DNA from: Marinilabiliaceae bacterium UBA5488
Lineage (GTDB): Bacteria; Bacteroidota; Bacteroidia; Bacteroidales; Marinilabiliaceae
DNA: 64,000 nucleotides
Assembly (NCBI GenBank): GCA_002427105.1
Contig: DIPM01000024.1
Coordinates: 49,709 to 113,708, forward strand
Reading direction: 5' to 3'
Within the stretch, counting starts at the first letter, position 1. Each line of letters starts with the position of its first letter. The notes beneath the pieces are model-generated. The model saw only the letters and a list, made by a program, of their open reading frames with translations, was not told the origin of the DNA and did no database searches. Below, one piece after another: positions 37,294 to 46,143 of this stretch. A program made the position numbers and the translations under genes.

Positions 37294-37320
37294 AAGTTTT
37301 AAGTTCAAAGTTTTAAGTTT
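37293..37320. repeat. Tandem 14-bp repeat after dnaN
   Basis: AAAGTTTTAAGTTC is followed directly by AAAGTTTTAAGTTT, 13 of 14 positions identical. Short A/T repeats like this are frequent between genes in Bacteroidota. Confidence 0.6.
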
Positions 37321-37324
37321 AAGG

Positions 37325-37377
37325 TTACGAGTTTAGAGTTTCGGGTTTAACTTCAACCCAAGAGTCTAAACTCGTAA
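37325..37377. terminator. Large inverted repeat between convergent dnaN and TonB-dependent receptor
   Basis: Perfect 13-bp arms TTACGAGTTTAGA / TCTAAACTCGTAA around a 27-nt loop that itself contains GGGTT/AACCC. Its position between two gene ends makes a bidirectional terminator likely. Confidence 0.55.
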
Positions 37378-37381
37378 ATCA

Positions 37382-39496
37382 TTATATAGCAAGTCTGACA
37401 CTTACAAATACAGTTCTCCCCGGACTGAATGATGCAAAAGTCTCCTTATCGGTAAAGTTGAATATATTATCTACACCCAGTTGAATTGTTAGTTGTTCAA
37501 GAGGATTAAGGGAGCCTAAAACTTTCCAGATGCTATAATCGTCAAGCTGCGAAATAGTTTCCTCACCGCTAAATTGATCGTATATCGAGCGTGACATCTT
37601 ACCGTAATAATTAGCCTGCATATTTAGAGCGGGTGAAAAACGGGCATCAAACTTATAGTTGAGGTTGATATTTCCACTGTGTTTTCTGCTTCCGGTAAGT
37701 TGCCTGTCTTTCTTTTGGTCTTCCGCATGGATTAATCCATAGCCGCCGCTTGCTATCAGGGCGGGCAAGGGCTTCCACAAAAACAGAAAATCGAGGCCTC
37801 TGATTTTCACTTCTTCTATATTTTGATAGTAGTAAATCATCGCCGGTGATTCGGCAGGATTGTAGAGTTCCATCACTTCAAGTATCATCTCATCCACCGA
37901 GTTTTGATAAATATTGAATGAGAAGTTGAGTTTGTCGAAACTGAACTCTGTCGATAAGCCGGCATATATACTTGTTTCGGGTTGAAGCTCAGGGTTGCCG
38001 AAAACAAAAATCGGGAAGGAGGTAGGCGCCTGGTATTCCATATTTCTCTCTTTCAAAGTTGGAGCCCTGTAACCTGTTCCCAGGTTTGCGCGGATACTGA
38101 GATATTCCTTTTTAATCATGGCAGAGCTCTGCCATGTTGCGTGGTTGCCATAATCTGAGTTGTAGTTCATACGCAATCCGGCAGTCAAAGTCATCCATTT
38201 GGTAATTTTAGCTTCCTGCTGCAGGTAGCCTATCCAGTCGTCGTTATAAATGCGTTCGTTAATCTTATTGCGTGGAGCTGTAAGTCCTTCATTCAGGTAC
38301 TCAGCACCTGCTGTAAGCCTGGAATGATCTCCGATTTTTATGTTTCCCGCGAGGCGGGCATTTTGGAAAATATTGTCGTATTGCAGCTCAGTGTTATGCC
38401 CGTCTTTTTCGAAGATTCGATAGTTATCCTGATGCCATACTGCTTCCAGGGTGCTGTTGCGGTTGATATGATATTTTGCTTTTATCACCATATCAAGATT
38501 GTCGTTAAGCTTGTTATTTCTTAGCGGCAAAGAAGCGTCCACATGGTTCTTGTATGCCGAACCCGAAGCCTCCATCTCGAAGGAGTGGGACGGCGTCCAT
38601 CTGAAGAGCTGCGACCACTTGTGAGTAGTAGTCTTCTCCATTGTGCGGCCGTCTGATGGTTTATCGTTTAAATCGTAACCATCAGTGTGGTCATATTTGT
38701 AACTTGTACGGCTGGTAAGCTCGCCATTTTTTATTCCTGCTGATATTTCCGTAAGATTTGTATTAAATGCAGTTTGTCTGCTAAGGAGGTCGAAGCTGAA
38801 GTCTTCTATTTGAGGCTCAGTAATAATATTGACAACTCCTGCCATGGCGTTAGAACCATAGAGCACCGAACTGGCTCCCCGCACTATCTCAATCCTGTCT
38901 GCGTTAATCAAAGACAGGCGATGATAATCAATATTTCCATTGTTTTCTCCTGCCAGTCTGTTGCCGTCTTTCAAAAAGAGCACATAATTGCCCGAAAGAC
39001 CCATCATGCTGATATTGCTACCATATGCACCGTGCGAAAATTCTATTCCCGGCACGCTGTTTTCGAGCGCGCTCATGATTTCCATATTCCCGCTTGCCGC
39101 GAGTTTGGAAGATGAGATAAGCTGCGTAAGCACCGGCGACTCTTTTAAGGGCTTAGGGTTTTTGGTGCCGGTTATTACAATTTGATTGATATTATAAATA
39201 ACCGGTTTTAATACTATAGTTAATGGAGCGCTTAGGGGAAGTTCTATTTTATTATGCTCCGTGCCATAACCCGAATAACTTATGTTGAGGGTATAGTTGC
39301 CCGGAGGCAGGTTCCTGATGATAAATGTCCCGTCGGAACTGCTCGCCGCACCGCGGGATGTACCATTTACAAACACGTGAGCTCCCGGCAGGGGATTGCT
39401 TTCTGCATCTGTAATTACTCCTGAAATAGAGTAGGTGTCGGCTGCGAAAAGATTTACGCAGCCCAATAAAAGAGCTAAAAGAACTGATTTTTGCAT
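37382..39496 (-). CDS. TonB-dependent outer-membrane receptor
   Basis: A 704-residue ligand-gated porin for uptake of a metal complex, cofactor or oligosaccharide. A signal peptide (1-18) precedes a carboxypeptidase-regulatory-like domain (about 22-95; ISGVITDAESNPLPGAHV). The TonB box region and plug (about 100-230) follow, with IVITGTKNPKPLKESPVLTQ and RIEIVRGASSVLYGSNAMAGVVNI. A 22-strand barrel extends to the end, …VFVSVRLAI. Plug sequence resembles CirA/FepA-type receptors rather than SusC; there is no SusD gene nearby. The 113-residue membrane-type ORF upstream may be co-transcribed. Energy presumably comes from the ExbB-ExbD-TonB set at 26-28 kb. No cobalamin riboswitch was found in its leader. 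Confidence 0.93.
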   Translation of the reverse strand: MQKSVLLALLLGCVNLFAADTYSISGVITDAESNPLPGAHVFVNGTSRGAASSSDGTFIIRNLPPGNYTLNISYSGYGTEHNKIELPLSAPLTIVLKPVIYNINQIVITGTKNPKPLKESPVLTQLISSSKLAASGNMEIMSALENSVPGIEFSHGAYGSNISMMGLSGNYVLFLKDGNRLAGENNGNIDYHRLSLINADRIEIVRGASSVLYGSNAMAGVVNIITEPQIEDFSFDLLSRQTAFNTNLTEISAGIKNGELTSRTSYKYDHTDGYDLNDKPSDGRTMEKTTTHKWSQLFRWTPSHSFEMEASGSAYKNHVDASLPLRNNKLNDNLDMVIKAKYHINRNSTLEAVWHQDNYRIFEKDGHNTELQYDNIFQNARLAGNIKIGDHSRLTAGAEYLNEGLTAPRNKINERIYNDDWIGYLQQEAKITKWMTLTAGLRMNYNSDYGNHATWQSSAMIKKEYLSIRANLGTGYRAPTLKERNMEYQAPTSFPIFVFGNPELQPETSIYAGLSTEFSFDKLNFSFNIYQNSVDEMILEVMELYNPAESPAMIYYYQNIEEVKIRGLDFLFLWKPLPALIASGGYGLIHAEDQKKDRQLTGSRKHSGNINLNYKFDARFSPALNMQANYYGKMSRSIYDQFSGEETISQLDDYSIWKVLGSLNPLEQLTIQLGVDNIFNFTDKETFASFSPGRTVFVSVRLAI

Positions 39497-39643
39497 TATC
39501 CTTATGATTGTAGCTTGAGGTGCTTTTCAGCAAATAAGAGAAAAGCACTCCAATGATGATATCCTACTTATTTTGGAATAAGCGGAAAAAAGTACTGAAA
39601 TTTTTAAGTAAGCCTGATGATCGAACCTGAGCGGGGATGCCTA

Positions 39644-39982
39644 TTAGTAAGCAATCCGGCATAGGTGAACGGGAGGTGCTCTTAGAAGATGCTTTCTTTT
39701 GGTTTTTTCGAGCTTATAGCTGCTGTAGTCTGATATATTGGCCGATTCTGTTTCTGATTGATTCACGATAGGCCGGGGCTCAGCCTTTACTTCTGCTTCC
39801 CTGGCGGCATCATAAAGCACATCTTGTTTGGCAAGAGGTATTCGTATTTCTTTTGACTGTGAATGGGAAAAAAGAACCTGACTTGGTTCAGCTTCGCTGT
39901 GCTTGTGAATATAGCATACCAGTGTTGCCAGAGATAGCAAAAGATATGGTATAAGCGGAGCCGATGTGCCTATGAAAAACAT
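39644..39982 (-). CDS. Small single-span membrane protein upstream of TonB-dependent receptor
   Basis: A 112-residue frame starting at ATG 39982. It opens with an N-terminal hydrophobic helix (about 2-25; LIPYLLLSLATLVCYI), followed by a polar, charged tail without recognizable domain, ending LLRAPPVHLCRIAY. It is on the same strand as, and 147 bases upstream of, the receptor gene. Small membrane proteins with this kind of opening and a His/Cys-containing end often precede receptor genes in Bacteroidota, as far as I recall. No function can be assigned; a role in the same uptake system is only positional inference. Confidence 0.62.
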   Translation of the reverse strand: MFFIGTSAPLIPYLLLSLATLVCYIHKHSEAEPSQVLFSHSQSKEIRIPLAKQDVLYDAAREAEVKAEPRPIVNQSETESANISDYSSYKLEKTKRKHLLRAPPVHLCRIAY

Positions 39983-40042
39983 TTATTCAGTCTTAATTCG
40001 GATAAATTTATCCACAAATTAAGCCGTTTTGTGTCATATATC

Positions 40043-40070
40043 AAAATGTTTTTTGTGAAAAAAACATTTT
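40043..40070. repeat. Perfect A/T inverted repeat in the divergent mnmA/receptor intergenic region
   Basis: AAAATGTTTTTT / AAAAAACATTTT, 12-bp arms with a GTGA loop. A second dyad ATATC-TTTT-GATAT lies at 40091-40104. They may be an operator or hairpin for either direction; the function is unknown. Confidence 0.5.
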
Positions 40071-40138
40071 CAAGTAGTCAAATGTGTTGCATATCTTTTG
40101 ATATCTAATCATTGACCGGTCTTGTCTGAAAAAAGGAC

Positions 40139-40146
40139 TATATTTG
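40139..40146 (+). promoter_or_regulatory. -7 box upstream of mnmA
   Basis: TATATTTG. The predicted start is near 40153. The TTG at 40144 lies inside this box and so cannot be the translation start; the GTG at 40174 fits. Confidence 0.55.
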
Positions 40147-40173
40147 CAGATTAATTATTTTGATAAGACAAGA

Positions 40174-41373
40174 GTGAAAAAGGAGCGTGTAGTAATAGGC
40201 TTATCCGGTGGTGTTGACTCAAGTGTGGCAGCCTATGTGCTAAAGGAGCAGGGCTATGATGTTGTTGCTTTGTTTATGAAAAACTGGCATGATACAACCG
40301 GTGTATTAAAGGCTGATTGTCCCTGGTTAGACGATAAGTTTGATGCTGAGGCAGTGGCTCGAAAGTTGGATATTCCCTTTCACTTTATAGATTTGAGTGA
40401 GCAATACAGGGCCAAGGTCGTCGATTATATGTTTGCTGAATACGAGAGGGGGCGCACGCCTAACCCCGATGTGCTTTGTAATCGCGAGATTAAGTTTGAT
40501 GTCTTTATGGATGAAGCCATGAAGCTGGGTGCGGATTATGTTGCTACGGGTCATTACTGTCGCAAAGAGATTGTTATGCGTGATGGCAAGCCTGTCTATC
40601 GCTTGCTCGCCGGGCTGGATTCAAATAAGGACCAGAGCTATTTCCTTTGTCAGCTTTCACAAAAACAGCTTGAAAAAGCACTTTTCCCCATAGGCGATCT
40701 GGAGAAACCTGAAGTGCGGCGTATTGCCGGAGAGTTAAAACTGGTAACAGCTCACAAAAAGGACTCGCAGGGGATTTGTTTTGTGGGGAAGGTTGATCTT
40801 CCGGTCTTCTTGCAACAAAAGCTTAAGAGTATTGAGGGTAAGGTGTTTTTAGTAGAGCCTGATGCGGAATTGTTTCAGCGTCCGTGGGATAAAGCGCTTA
40901 TTCAGCCTGATGATGAGGTGTTGGAGCACTTGTCTTTTGCCTATCCCTATCATCCGCGATACGCTAAAGTAATAGGTAAGCATAATGGGGCGCATTTTTA
41001 TACTGTAGGTCAGCGTAAAGGTCTGAATATCGGAGGTTTCCCTGAGCCTCTCTTTGTGCTGGGTATAAACGTGGATTATAATCAGGTGTATGTTGGAATG
41101 GGGCAGGAACATCCCGGACTTTTTCGCAGGGTGCTGAAAGTTGCCGACGAGGAGATTCACTGGGTACGACCCGACCTGGCAATGAAGGTGGGAGAGGAGG
41201 GACGCTACGATCTGCGAATCCGTTATCGCCAGCCCTTGCAGGAGGCCACTGTTTACAGGCGCGACAAGGGTCTGTTTGTTGTCTTTGACGAAGCTCAGCG
41301 GGGTATCACCGCCGGACAGTTTGCCGCCCTTTATCGTGATGATGAGATAATAGCCTCGGGTGTTATAGCCTAA
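40174..41373 (+). CDS. mnmA: tRNA-uridine 2-sulfurtransferase MnmA
   Basis: Catalyses ATP-dependent 2-thiolation of U34 in tRNA-Lys, -Glu and -Gln. GTG 40174 gives 399 residues. The frame is open to a TTG at 40144, but that codon overlaps the -7 box and lies before the predicted transcription start. The PP-loop SGGVDSS is at 11-17. Catalytic Cys102 in NPDVLCNREIKFD and the second Cys202 in DSQGICFVGK are both present, close to the E. coli numbering (102 and 199). The central and C-terminal beta domains are intact, with HNGAHFYTVGQRKGLNIGG in the middle. The probable tRNA-Lys fragment at the window end is one of its substrate classes, but there is no genetic link. Confidence 0.95.
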   Translation: MKKERVVIGLSGGVDSSVAAYVLKEQGYDVVALFMKNWHDTTGVLKADCPWLDDKFDAEAVARKLDIPFHFIDLSEQYRAKVVDYMFAEYERGRTPNPDVLCNREIKFDVFMDEAMKLGADYVATGHYCRKEIVMRDGKPVYRLLAGLDSNKDQSYFLCQLSQKQLEKALFPIGDLEKPEVRRIAGELKLVTAHKKDSQGICFVGKVDLPVFLQQKLKSIEGKVFLVEPDAELFQRPWDKALIQPDDEVLEHLSFAYPYHPRYAKVIGKHNGAHFYTVGQRKGLNIGGFPEPLFVLGINVDYNQVYVGMGQEHPGLFRRVLKVADEEIHWVRPDLAMKVGEEGRYDLRIRYRQPLQEATVYRRDKGLFVVFDEAQRGITAGQFAALYRDDEIIASGVIA

Positions 41374-41395
41374 AGAATAATTTAAACTGTTAATT

Positions 41396-41425
41396 AAAAA
41401 AAGGTCGGCTCTTGCCGACCTTTTT
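41396..41425. terminator. Bidirectional terminator between mnmA and the exported lipoprotein gene
   Basis: AAAAAAAGGTCGGC-TCTT-GCCGACCTTTTT: 7-bp GC-rich core stem with A- and T-runs on both sides, between convergent genes. Confidence 0.9.
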
Positions 41426-41459
41426 AGGTGTGTTATTGTGTTGATTTCCTAATACAAAT

Positions 41460-42695
41460 CTATTTTATGCTTACTCTATCCACGTAATAGCCGTGGCCTA
41501 CGCAGAGGAAGCCGTCTTGAGCCTGTATCAGATCCAACATCTCCTGAGTCATAACAAGCTCTACAAATCCGTCTGCAGCAAGGTCTAAAGTTCCTGTTCC
41601 GGGCAAGGCTGTCCACCATCCTGTTGTGGTTTGCATTTGCCAGTAACCGGCACCTGGGTTAAGGGAGTAATGTATGTTCAATGTAGTTCCCGGGCTCATT
41701 GCCGCAAAGACCTCCTTGGCTATCAGATTAAAGGTTTTATTCGGATCGCCATCCGGAAGTTCCCATGATATATAATGGTGTCCTTCATAAAGAACTGTTT
41801 CTGAAGAAACGGTAAGCGAAATTTCCTCTTTAAAACTTCCCTCAGAATAGAATTTAAGCGCCGTATTGCTTTTGGTTTTTCCTGTAAGAGTGTAGCTGCC
41901 TGCCTCCAGATTGGGGCATGTAAGCACAAGTTCTGTCGCTGTTTGCTGAGTGAAAGATGTTATGGTTTGTCCGCCCAGAGTTATTGAAGCGATTTGATCC
42001 ATATTAAGTCCTGTCAGGTGCCATACTGAATTGGGGTCAACACGGCTTATTCCTCCTGTTGCCAGTGCCGAGCTCGTAACAGTCACGGTGTTGCCACCAT
42101 AGTCGCTTGCCCCTTCATCAACCAGCAGAACCCTGTGTTTACCTTCACTCAAATCGTTGGGCACTGAGTACTGGAGGTAGTCACCATCGGGATCTTCATT
42201 GAAGCTGAAGTCATTTATGCTAAGGCCACCGATTACCAGACTTTTCACCAGATTAAGGCTATAGCCATAAATGATGCCTGTGCCTCCGGGAGTGATAATT
42301 CGTTCGACTCCTTTTTCAATGGTCTGAGGATCATTTGCCAGAGGGTTTACTTTCACAATGCCTTCACGGAAGGTGCTTTTCCCGGTTCCGGTAGTTACCA
42401 GAACCTTAAAATGATAGCTTCCTGCTTTGAGGTTCATATCGATTTCCGTTCCTTCATTTACTTTATAGCCGTCAATCAGCCATGTGACGGTGCTGAATGT
42501 ACTGGGAGTAAGGGTTAGTTCCATTGTGAGATTGGCGTCCCTGCTAATCTCGGTTATAAGGGGCAATTGTCCATTTTCGCCGTTGGCAAATATGGGATTT
42601 AGTATCCTGGGCTCATCATCTGCGGTAATTGTCTCGAAGGGTTCTTCCTCGGTGCATGCAGAGAATGAAAAACTTATGGCCAGGATGGCTAGCAA
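41460..42695 (-). CDS. Surface-exposed lipoprotein with PKD/IPT-like beta domains
   Basis: A 411-residue protein counted from TTG 42695. It starts LAILAISFSFSAC with Cys14 as a lipobox cysteine. A PKD/Ig-like domain (about 45-120) is followed by one or two IPT/TIG-like domains (about 120-285). A C-terminal beta-sandwich (about 300-411) contains SWELPDGDPNK and GYWQMQTTTGWW, with aromatic residues that could bind glycan. It looks like surface glycan-binding lipoproteins of Bacteroidota (SusE/SGBP-like), but no susC/susD is adjacent. The start is odd: no ATG exists between the upstream stop (42708-42710) and the signal, and the positively charged n-region is missing. A small lesion upstream or a non-standard start is possible. 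Confidence 0.75.
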   Translation of the reverse strand: MLAILAISFSFSACTEEEPFETITADDEPRILNPIFANGENGQLPLITEISRDANLTMELTLTPSTFSTVTWLIDGYKVNEGTEIDMNLKAGSYHFKVLVTTGTGKSTFREGIVKVNPLANDPQTIEKGVERIITPGGTGIIYGYSLNLVKSLVIGGLSINDFSFNEDPDGDYLQYSVPNDLSEGKHRVLLVDEGASDYGGNTVTVTSSALATGGISRVDPNSVWHLTGLNMDQIASITLGGQTITSFTQQTATELVLTCPNLEAGSYTLTGKTKSNTALKFYSEGSFKEEISLTVSSETVLYEGHHYISWELPDGDPNKTFNLIAKEVFAAMSPGTTLNIHYSLNPGAGYWQMQTTTGWWTALPGTGTLDLAADGFVELVMTQEMLDLIQAQDGFLCVGHGYYVDRVSIK

Positions 42696-42818
42696 TATAT
42701 ATTGTAGTTAATTATCAGTCTTATTCCACAATCAGATTACGGTATTATGGGTGTATAAGCAAGTAAATTAGTAAATATCTTCGACAAAGCAAAGTGTTTT
42801 ATACAAAACGATTGCCTC

Positions 42819-43232
42819 TCAATCGTGGTCGTGCCCCTTATAAATCCACATAGCTAAGCAGGCTCCCGCCTTCATGAAGCCGCACTTTTTATAAAACTCT
42901 ACTGCATCGCCGTCAGCAAACAAGGTTTGCTGATGGAAGCTTGAATACTTTTCCTGGAGTCGTTGCATTATCATCCTTCCGATTCCTTTCCCCTGATATT
43001 CAGGAAGAACCAATAAGTGGGGGTAATAGACAACCAAATACCCGTCTGAGATTGAGTTTGCCAGTCCAACTAATTTGTCGCCATCCCATGCCGTCACCAG
43101 CGAGTGCGAGGCCTTCAGAGCCTGCATTAACTCTTCGGGCTTATCTGCCGACGACCATCTGTTTTGCCTGTATAAATAGAGAACTTGCTCTTTATCTATA
43201 CTGCGCTTTTCCGAAATTTGAATATTGTTCAC
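42819..43232 (-). CDS. GNAT-family N-acetyltransferase
   Basis: A 137-residue single-domain protein with the GNAT fold. Motif A, which binds acetyl-CoA pyrophosphate, is HLLVLPEYQGKGIGRMIMQRL (Q/R-x2-G-x-G/A at QGKGIG, about 82-87). The VEFYKKCGFMKAG segment near the C-terminus is the family's beta-6/7 region. The substrate cannot be predicted from sequence; related members acetylate small amines or antibiotics. It is alone on the minus strand between the lipoprotein gene and a divergent exported protein. Confidence 0.9.
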   Translation of the reverse strand: MNNIQISEKRSIDKEQVLYLYRQNRWSSADKPEELMQALKASHSLVTAWDGDKLVGLANSISDGYLVVYYPHLLVLPEYQGKGIGRMIMQRLQEKYSSFHQQTLFADGDAVEFYKKCGFMKAGACLAMWIYKGHDHD

Positions 43233-43452
43233 TGTTTGTTTTGTTTAACATGTTAACATGCTCTGATTCAGGGATGTGCCGCATGGCATCCGGCAGGCGG
43301 CTCAAGCCATAGGCGACCCTCATCTCTTGTCAGTTAAAGGCTAAGAAAGAATAAATCCGGGCAAGATAAGATTCAGCAAATTTATGCAACAATCGGGGCA
43401 CAATTTAGGTATATTGGATGACAAATTAGAACTCACAAAAACTTTATAGCTG

Positions 43453-44298
43453 ATGAAAAAGATTCTTTTTGCTGCACTATTAATTGTTCTTCCACTTTTG
43501 GCGGCTGCACAGCAACACATGCCCGAGATTGACGATTACCATCGTTTTATGAAGTCAAAAACTATGGTGGTTTTGGACGATGCTCTGCTGAGCGATTATA
43601 ACGTTGTTATTAAGGAAGTGATGGAACGCTCCTGGACTATTACTCCCTTCGAAATTATTACTTCGCAGGAATTTTTTGATATAAAGGATAATCCCGAGCT
43701 TTCATTTTTGATGACTACTACTGTTAGTTTTGCAAAAGATAAGACCAAGGCGCGTTACAAATTTATCAGTTTGCTGATGGGTGAGCCCAAGGCTAATGTA
43801 CGTACCATGCCCGACTTGTGCTCTCTGCCACTGTCCTATCTTCAGGTTGAAGATGAAAGCTATCACTACAAGCTTGAGGCCTTCGTGCTATTTATCCAAA
43901 ATCATGTGAAAAATGTTATGCAGAATGAGAAGCTGATTGGAGAGAACGCATTAAAACAGTATAATTCGCATGCCAAAGGCGAACTTGCAAACAAAACGCT
44001 GCTATTGACTAAGGAAGACCTGGCAAAGGACTTGCAAACTCCGCAGGCAATTAAAGCAATTTACCCCTACAAATTTGAAATTGTAAGCCGTGAAGAGGTT
44101 GCTGATGCTATTAAGCGACAGGATAAAGATGCAGTGTTTCTTCATAAAGTTGGACCTGAGGGAACCCGTATCAGGGCTCGTGTTTATAAGGTACTCGTAG
44201 GCGCTGCCGATTCTAAGCTTTACTACTGGGATTATGGCATGATTAAAATGGCCAGCGATGACGCCTTTCAGGCAAGTGATCTGAAAAAGCTGAAGTAG
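43453..44298 (+). CDS. Exported protein of unknown function
   Basis: A 281-residue protein with a clear signal peptide (MKKILFAALLIVLPLLAAAQ; cleavage near residue 19). The mature chain is alpha/beta, without transmembrane segments or recognized motifs. It contains a charged helical centre (about 145-190) and a C-terminal domain ending in LYYWDYGMIKMASDDAFQASDLKKLK. I recall similar proteins in Bacteroidota with no assigned function. It has no operon partner: the next gene ettA is 153 bases away with its own -7 box. It is likely periplasmic. The Arg/Lys-rich KDKTKARYKF stretch does not suggest an enzyme family to me. Confidence 0.8.
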   Translation: MKKILFAALLIVLPLLAAAQQHMPEIDDYHRFMKSKTMVVLDDALLSDYNVVIKEVMERSWTITPFEIITSQEFFDIKDNPELSFLMTTTVSFAKDKTKARYKFISLLMGEPKANVRTMPDLCSLPLSYLQVEDESYHYKLEAFVLFIQNHVKNVMQNEKLIGENALKQYNSHAKGELANKTLLLTKEDLAKDLQTPQAIKAIYPYKFEIVSREEVADAIKRQDKDAVFLHKVGPEGTRIRARVYKVLVGAADSKLYYWDYGMIKMASDDAFQASDLKKLK

Positions 44299-44403
44299 CA
44301 GGCTTAAGGTCTGGTGAGTTATTGGCTTTTGGATTTCTCACATCATTCGGAATAAATTATTTCAGCCCGACAGGAGCATTTTTTTTATATCATTTCTATT
44401 TGA

Positions 44404-44411
44404 TAATTTTG
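44404..44411 (+). promoter_or_regulatory. -7 box upstream of ettA
   Basis: TAATTTTG (TAnnTTTG) 41 nt before the ettA ATG; no TTG at the -33 position. Confidence 0.45.
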
Positions 44412-44451
44412 CAGCTTTAATTCTGTTTAGGGTTTAATAATAAAATTCTGT

Positions 44452-46134
44452 ATGTCAGACGATAAGAAGATTATTTTTAGCATGGTGGGGGTGAGTAAGG
44501 TATATCCTCCGCAGAAAAAAGTGCTTAGCAATATTTATCTCTCCTTTTTTTACGGGGCTAAGATTGGTGTTATTGGTCTTAACGGCTCGGGTAAATCTAC
44601 TCTGCTGAAAATTATTGCAGGTTTGGAGAAGAATTATCAGGGCGAGGTGGCTTTTTCACCCGGTTATTCAGTTGGCTACCTTGAGCAGGAGCCTCATCTG
44701 GACGAGACTAAGACAGTCAGGCAGATAGTGGAAGAAGGAGTGCAGGAAGTGGTTGATGTGCTGAAAAAGTATGAGGCTGTCAATGAGCGCTTTGGTGATG
44801 CGGAAGTTATTGAAAACCCTGATAAAATGCAGGAGTTGATGGATGAGCAAGCTAAGTTTCAGGAGCTTATCGATCAGTTTGATGCATGGAATCTGGATTC
44901 CAAACTGGAACGCGCCATGGATGCTTTGCGCTGTCCGCCTGAAGAACAGCTGATTTCGGAACTCTCGGGAGGCGAGCGTCGCCGGGTAGCCTTATGCCGC
45001 CTGCTGCTTCAGGAACCCGATATTCTGCTTCTGGATGAGCCGACCAACCACCTTGATGCCGAGTCGGTTCAATGGCTTGAGGTGCATCTTCAGCAATATA
45101 AGGGAACTGTTATTGCAATTACTCACGACCGTTACTTTTTGGATAACGTGGCCGGCTGGATACTTGAACTTGACAGGGGTGAGGGTATTCCATGGAAGGG
45201 CAATTATTCATCATGGCTTGATCAGAAGTCGAAAAGACTTGAGCAGGAGGAGAAAACTGCCTCAAAACGACGTCTAACTCTTCAGCGGGAGCTTGAATGG
45301 GTAAGAATGGCACCAAAGGCACGTCAGGCTAAGTCGAAAGCACGTCTTGCGGCCTATGAAAGCTTGCTGAAAGAAGATGTGAAGCAGAAGGAAGAAAAGC
45401 TCGAGATATTTATCCCTAACGGTCCCCGATTGGGCGATAAGGTTATTGAAGCACATGGTGTTTCCAAAGCTTTTGGCGACAGACTCTTGTTTGAAGGCCT
45501 TGATTTCACGCTGCCACCCAACGGTATTGTAGGGGTTATTGGTCCCAACGGTGCCGGTAAGACTACTCTCTTCAGAATGATTATGGGGCAGGAGAAGGTG
45601 GATAAAGGAACTTTTGAGGTTGGCGAGACTGTGAAAATAGGCTATGTTGACCAGTCGCATGCGGGAATAGATAACAGTAAAAGTGTTTATGAGGTGATTT
45701 CAGGCGGTCAGGAAACGATACGTTTGGGTGGACGGGATATTAATGTGCGCGCCTTCCTTTCACGCTTCAACTTTGCCGGAGCCGACCAGGAAAAGAAATG
45801 CGGGGCTCTCTCAGGTGGTGAGCGCAATCGCCTTCATTTAGCCATGACTTTGAAAGAGGAGGCTAATGTTCTGCTGCTCGATGAGCCTACCAACGATATT
45901 GACGTAAATACGCTCAGAGCGCTCGAGGAAGGTCTCGACGACTTTGCAGGATGTGCTGTTATTATCTCTCACGACCGCTGGTTTTTGGATAGAGTAGCAA
46001 CTCACATCCTGGCCTTCGAGGGCAATTCAACAGTTTATTACTTTGAAGGAAGCTACTCCGATTATGAGGAGAACCGCAGAAAAAGACTTGGAAATGCAGG
46101 CCCGCAGCGTATAAAATATCGAAAGCTGATCTAA
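44452..46134 (+). CDS. ettA: ABC-F translation factor EttA
   Basis: A ribosome E-site-binding ATPase that gates early elongation according to energy state. The 560 residues contain two ABC cassettes: Walker A motifs GLNGSGKST (42-50) and GPNGAGKTT (364-372), with signature motifs LSGGERRRVA (from 171) and LSGGERNRLH (from 453). Both Walker B segments read LLLDEPTN. The first cassette contains an arm insertion (about 95-135), as in EttA, and the linker (P-site tRNA interaction motif, about 270-320) is Lys/Arg-rich. There are no membrane helices. EttA is distinguished from Uup and YheS by overall length and the SMVGVSKVYPPQKKVL opening. It ends 9 bases before the convergent cyclase gene. Confidence 0.95.
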   Translation: MSDDKKIIFSMVGVSKVYPPQKKVLSNIYLSFFYGAKIGVIGLNGSGKSTLLKIIAGLEKNYQGEVAFSPGYSVGYLEQEPHLDETKTVRQIVEEGVQEVVDVLKKYEAVNERFGDAEVIENPDKMQELMDEQAKFQELIDQFDAWNLDSKLERAMDALRCPPEEQLISELSGGERRRVALCRLLLQEPDILLLDEPTNHLDAESVQWLEVHLQQYKGTVIAITHDRYFLDNVAGWILELDRGEGIPWKGNYSSWLDQKSKRLEQEEKTASKRRLTLQRELEWVRMAPKARQAKSKARLAAYESLLKEDVKQKEEKLEIFIPNGPRLGDKVIEAHGVSKAFGDRLLFEGLDFTLPPNGIVGVIGPNGAGKTTLFRMIMGQEKVDKGTFEVGETVKIGYVDQSHAGIDNSKSVYEVISGGQETIRLGGRDINVRAFLSRFNFAGADQEKKCGALSGGERNRLHLAMTLKEEANVLLLDEPTNDIDVNTLRALEEGLDDFAGCAVIISHDRWFLDRVATHILAFEGNSTVYYFEGSYSDYEENRRKRLGNAGPQRIKYRKLI

Positions 46135-46143
46135 ACGTAGTGA

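Noticed and set aside
39497..39650. Cobalamin riboswitch in the leader of the TonB-dependent receptor
   Set aside because: The B12-box and conserved core elements are absent.
40144..40173. TTG start for mnmA giving 409 residues
   Set aside because: The TTG is part of the TATATTTG promoter box and precedes the predicted transcription start; GTG 40174 is preferred.
43270..43310. GC-rich palindromic patch GCCGCATGGCATCCGGC
   Set aside because: It resembles a REP-like element but occurs once in the window and gives only short stems; no support for a repeat family.
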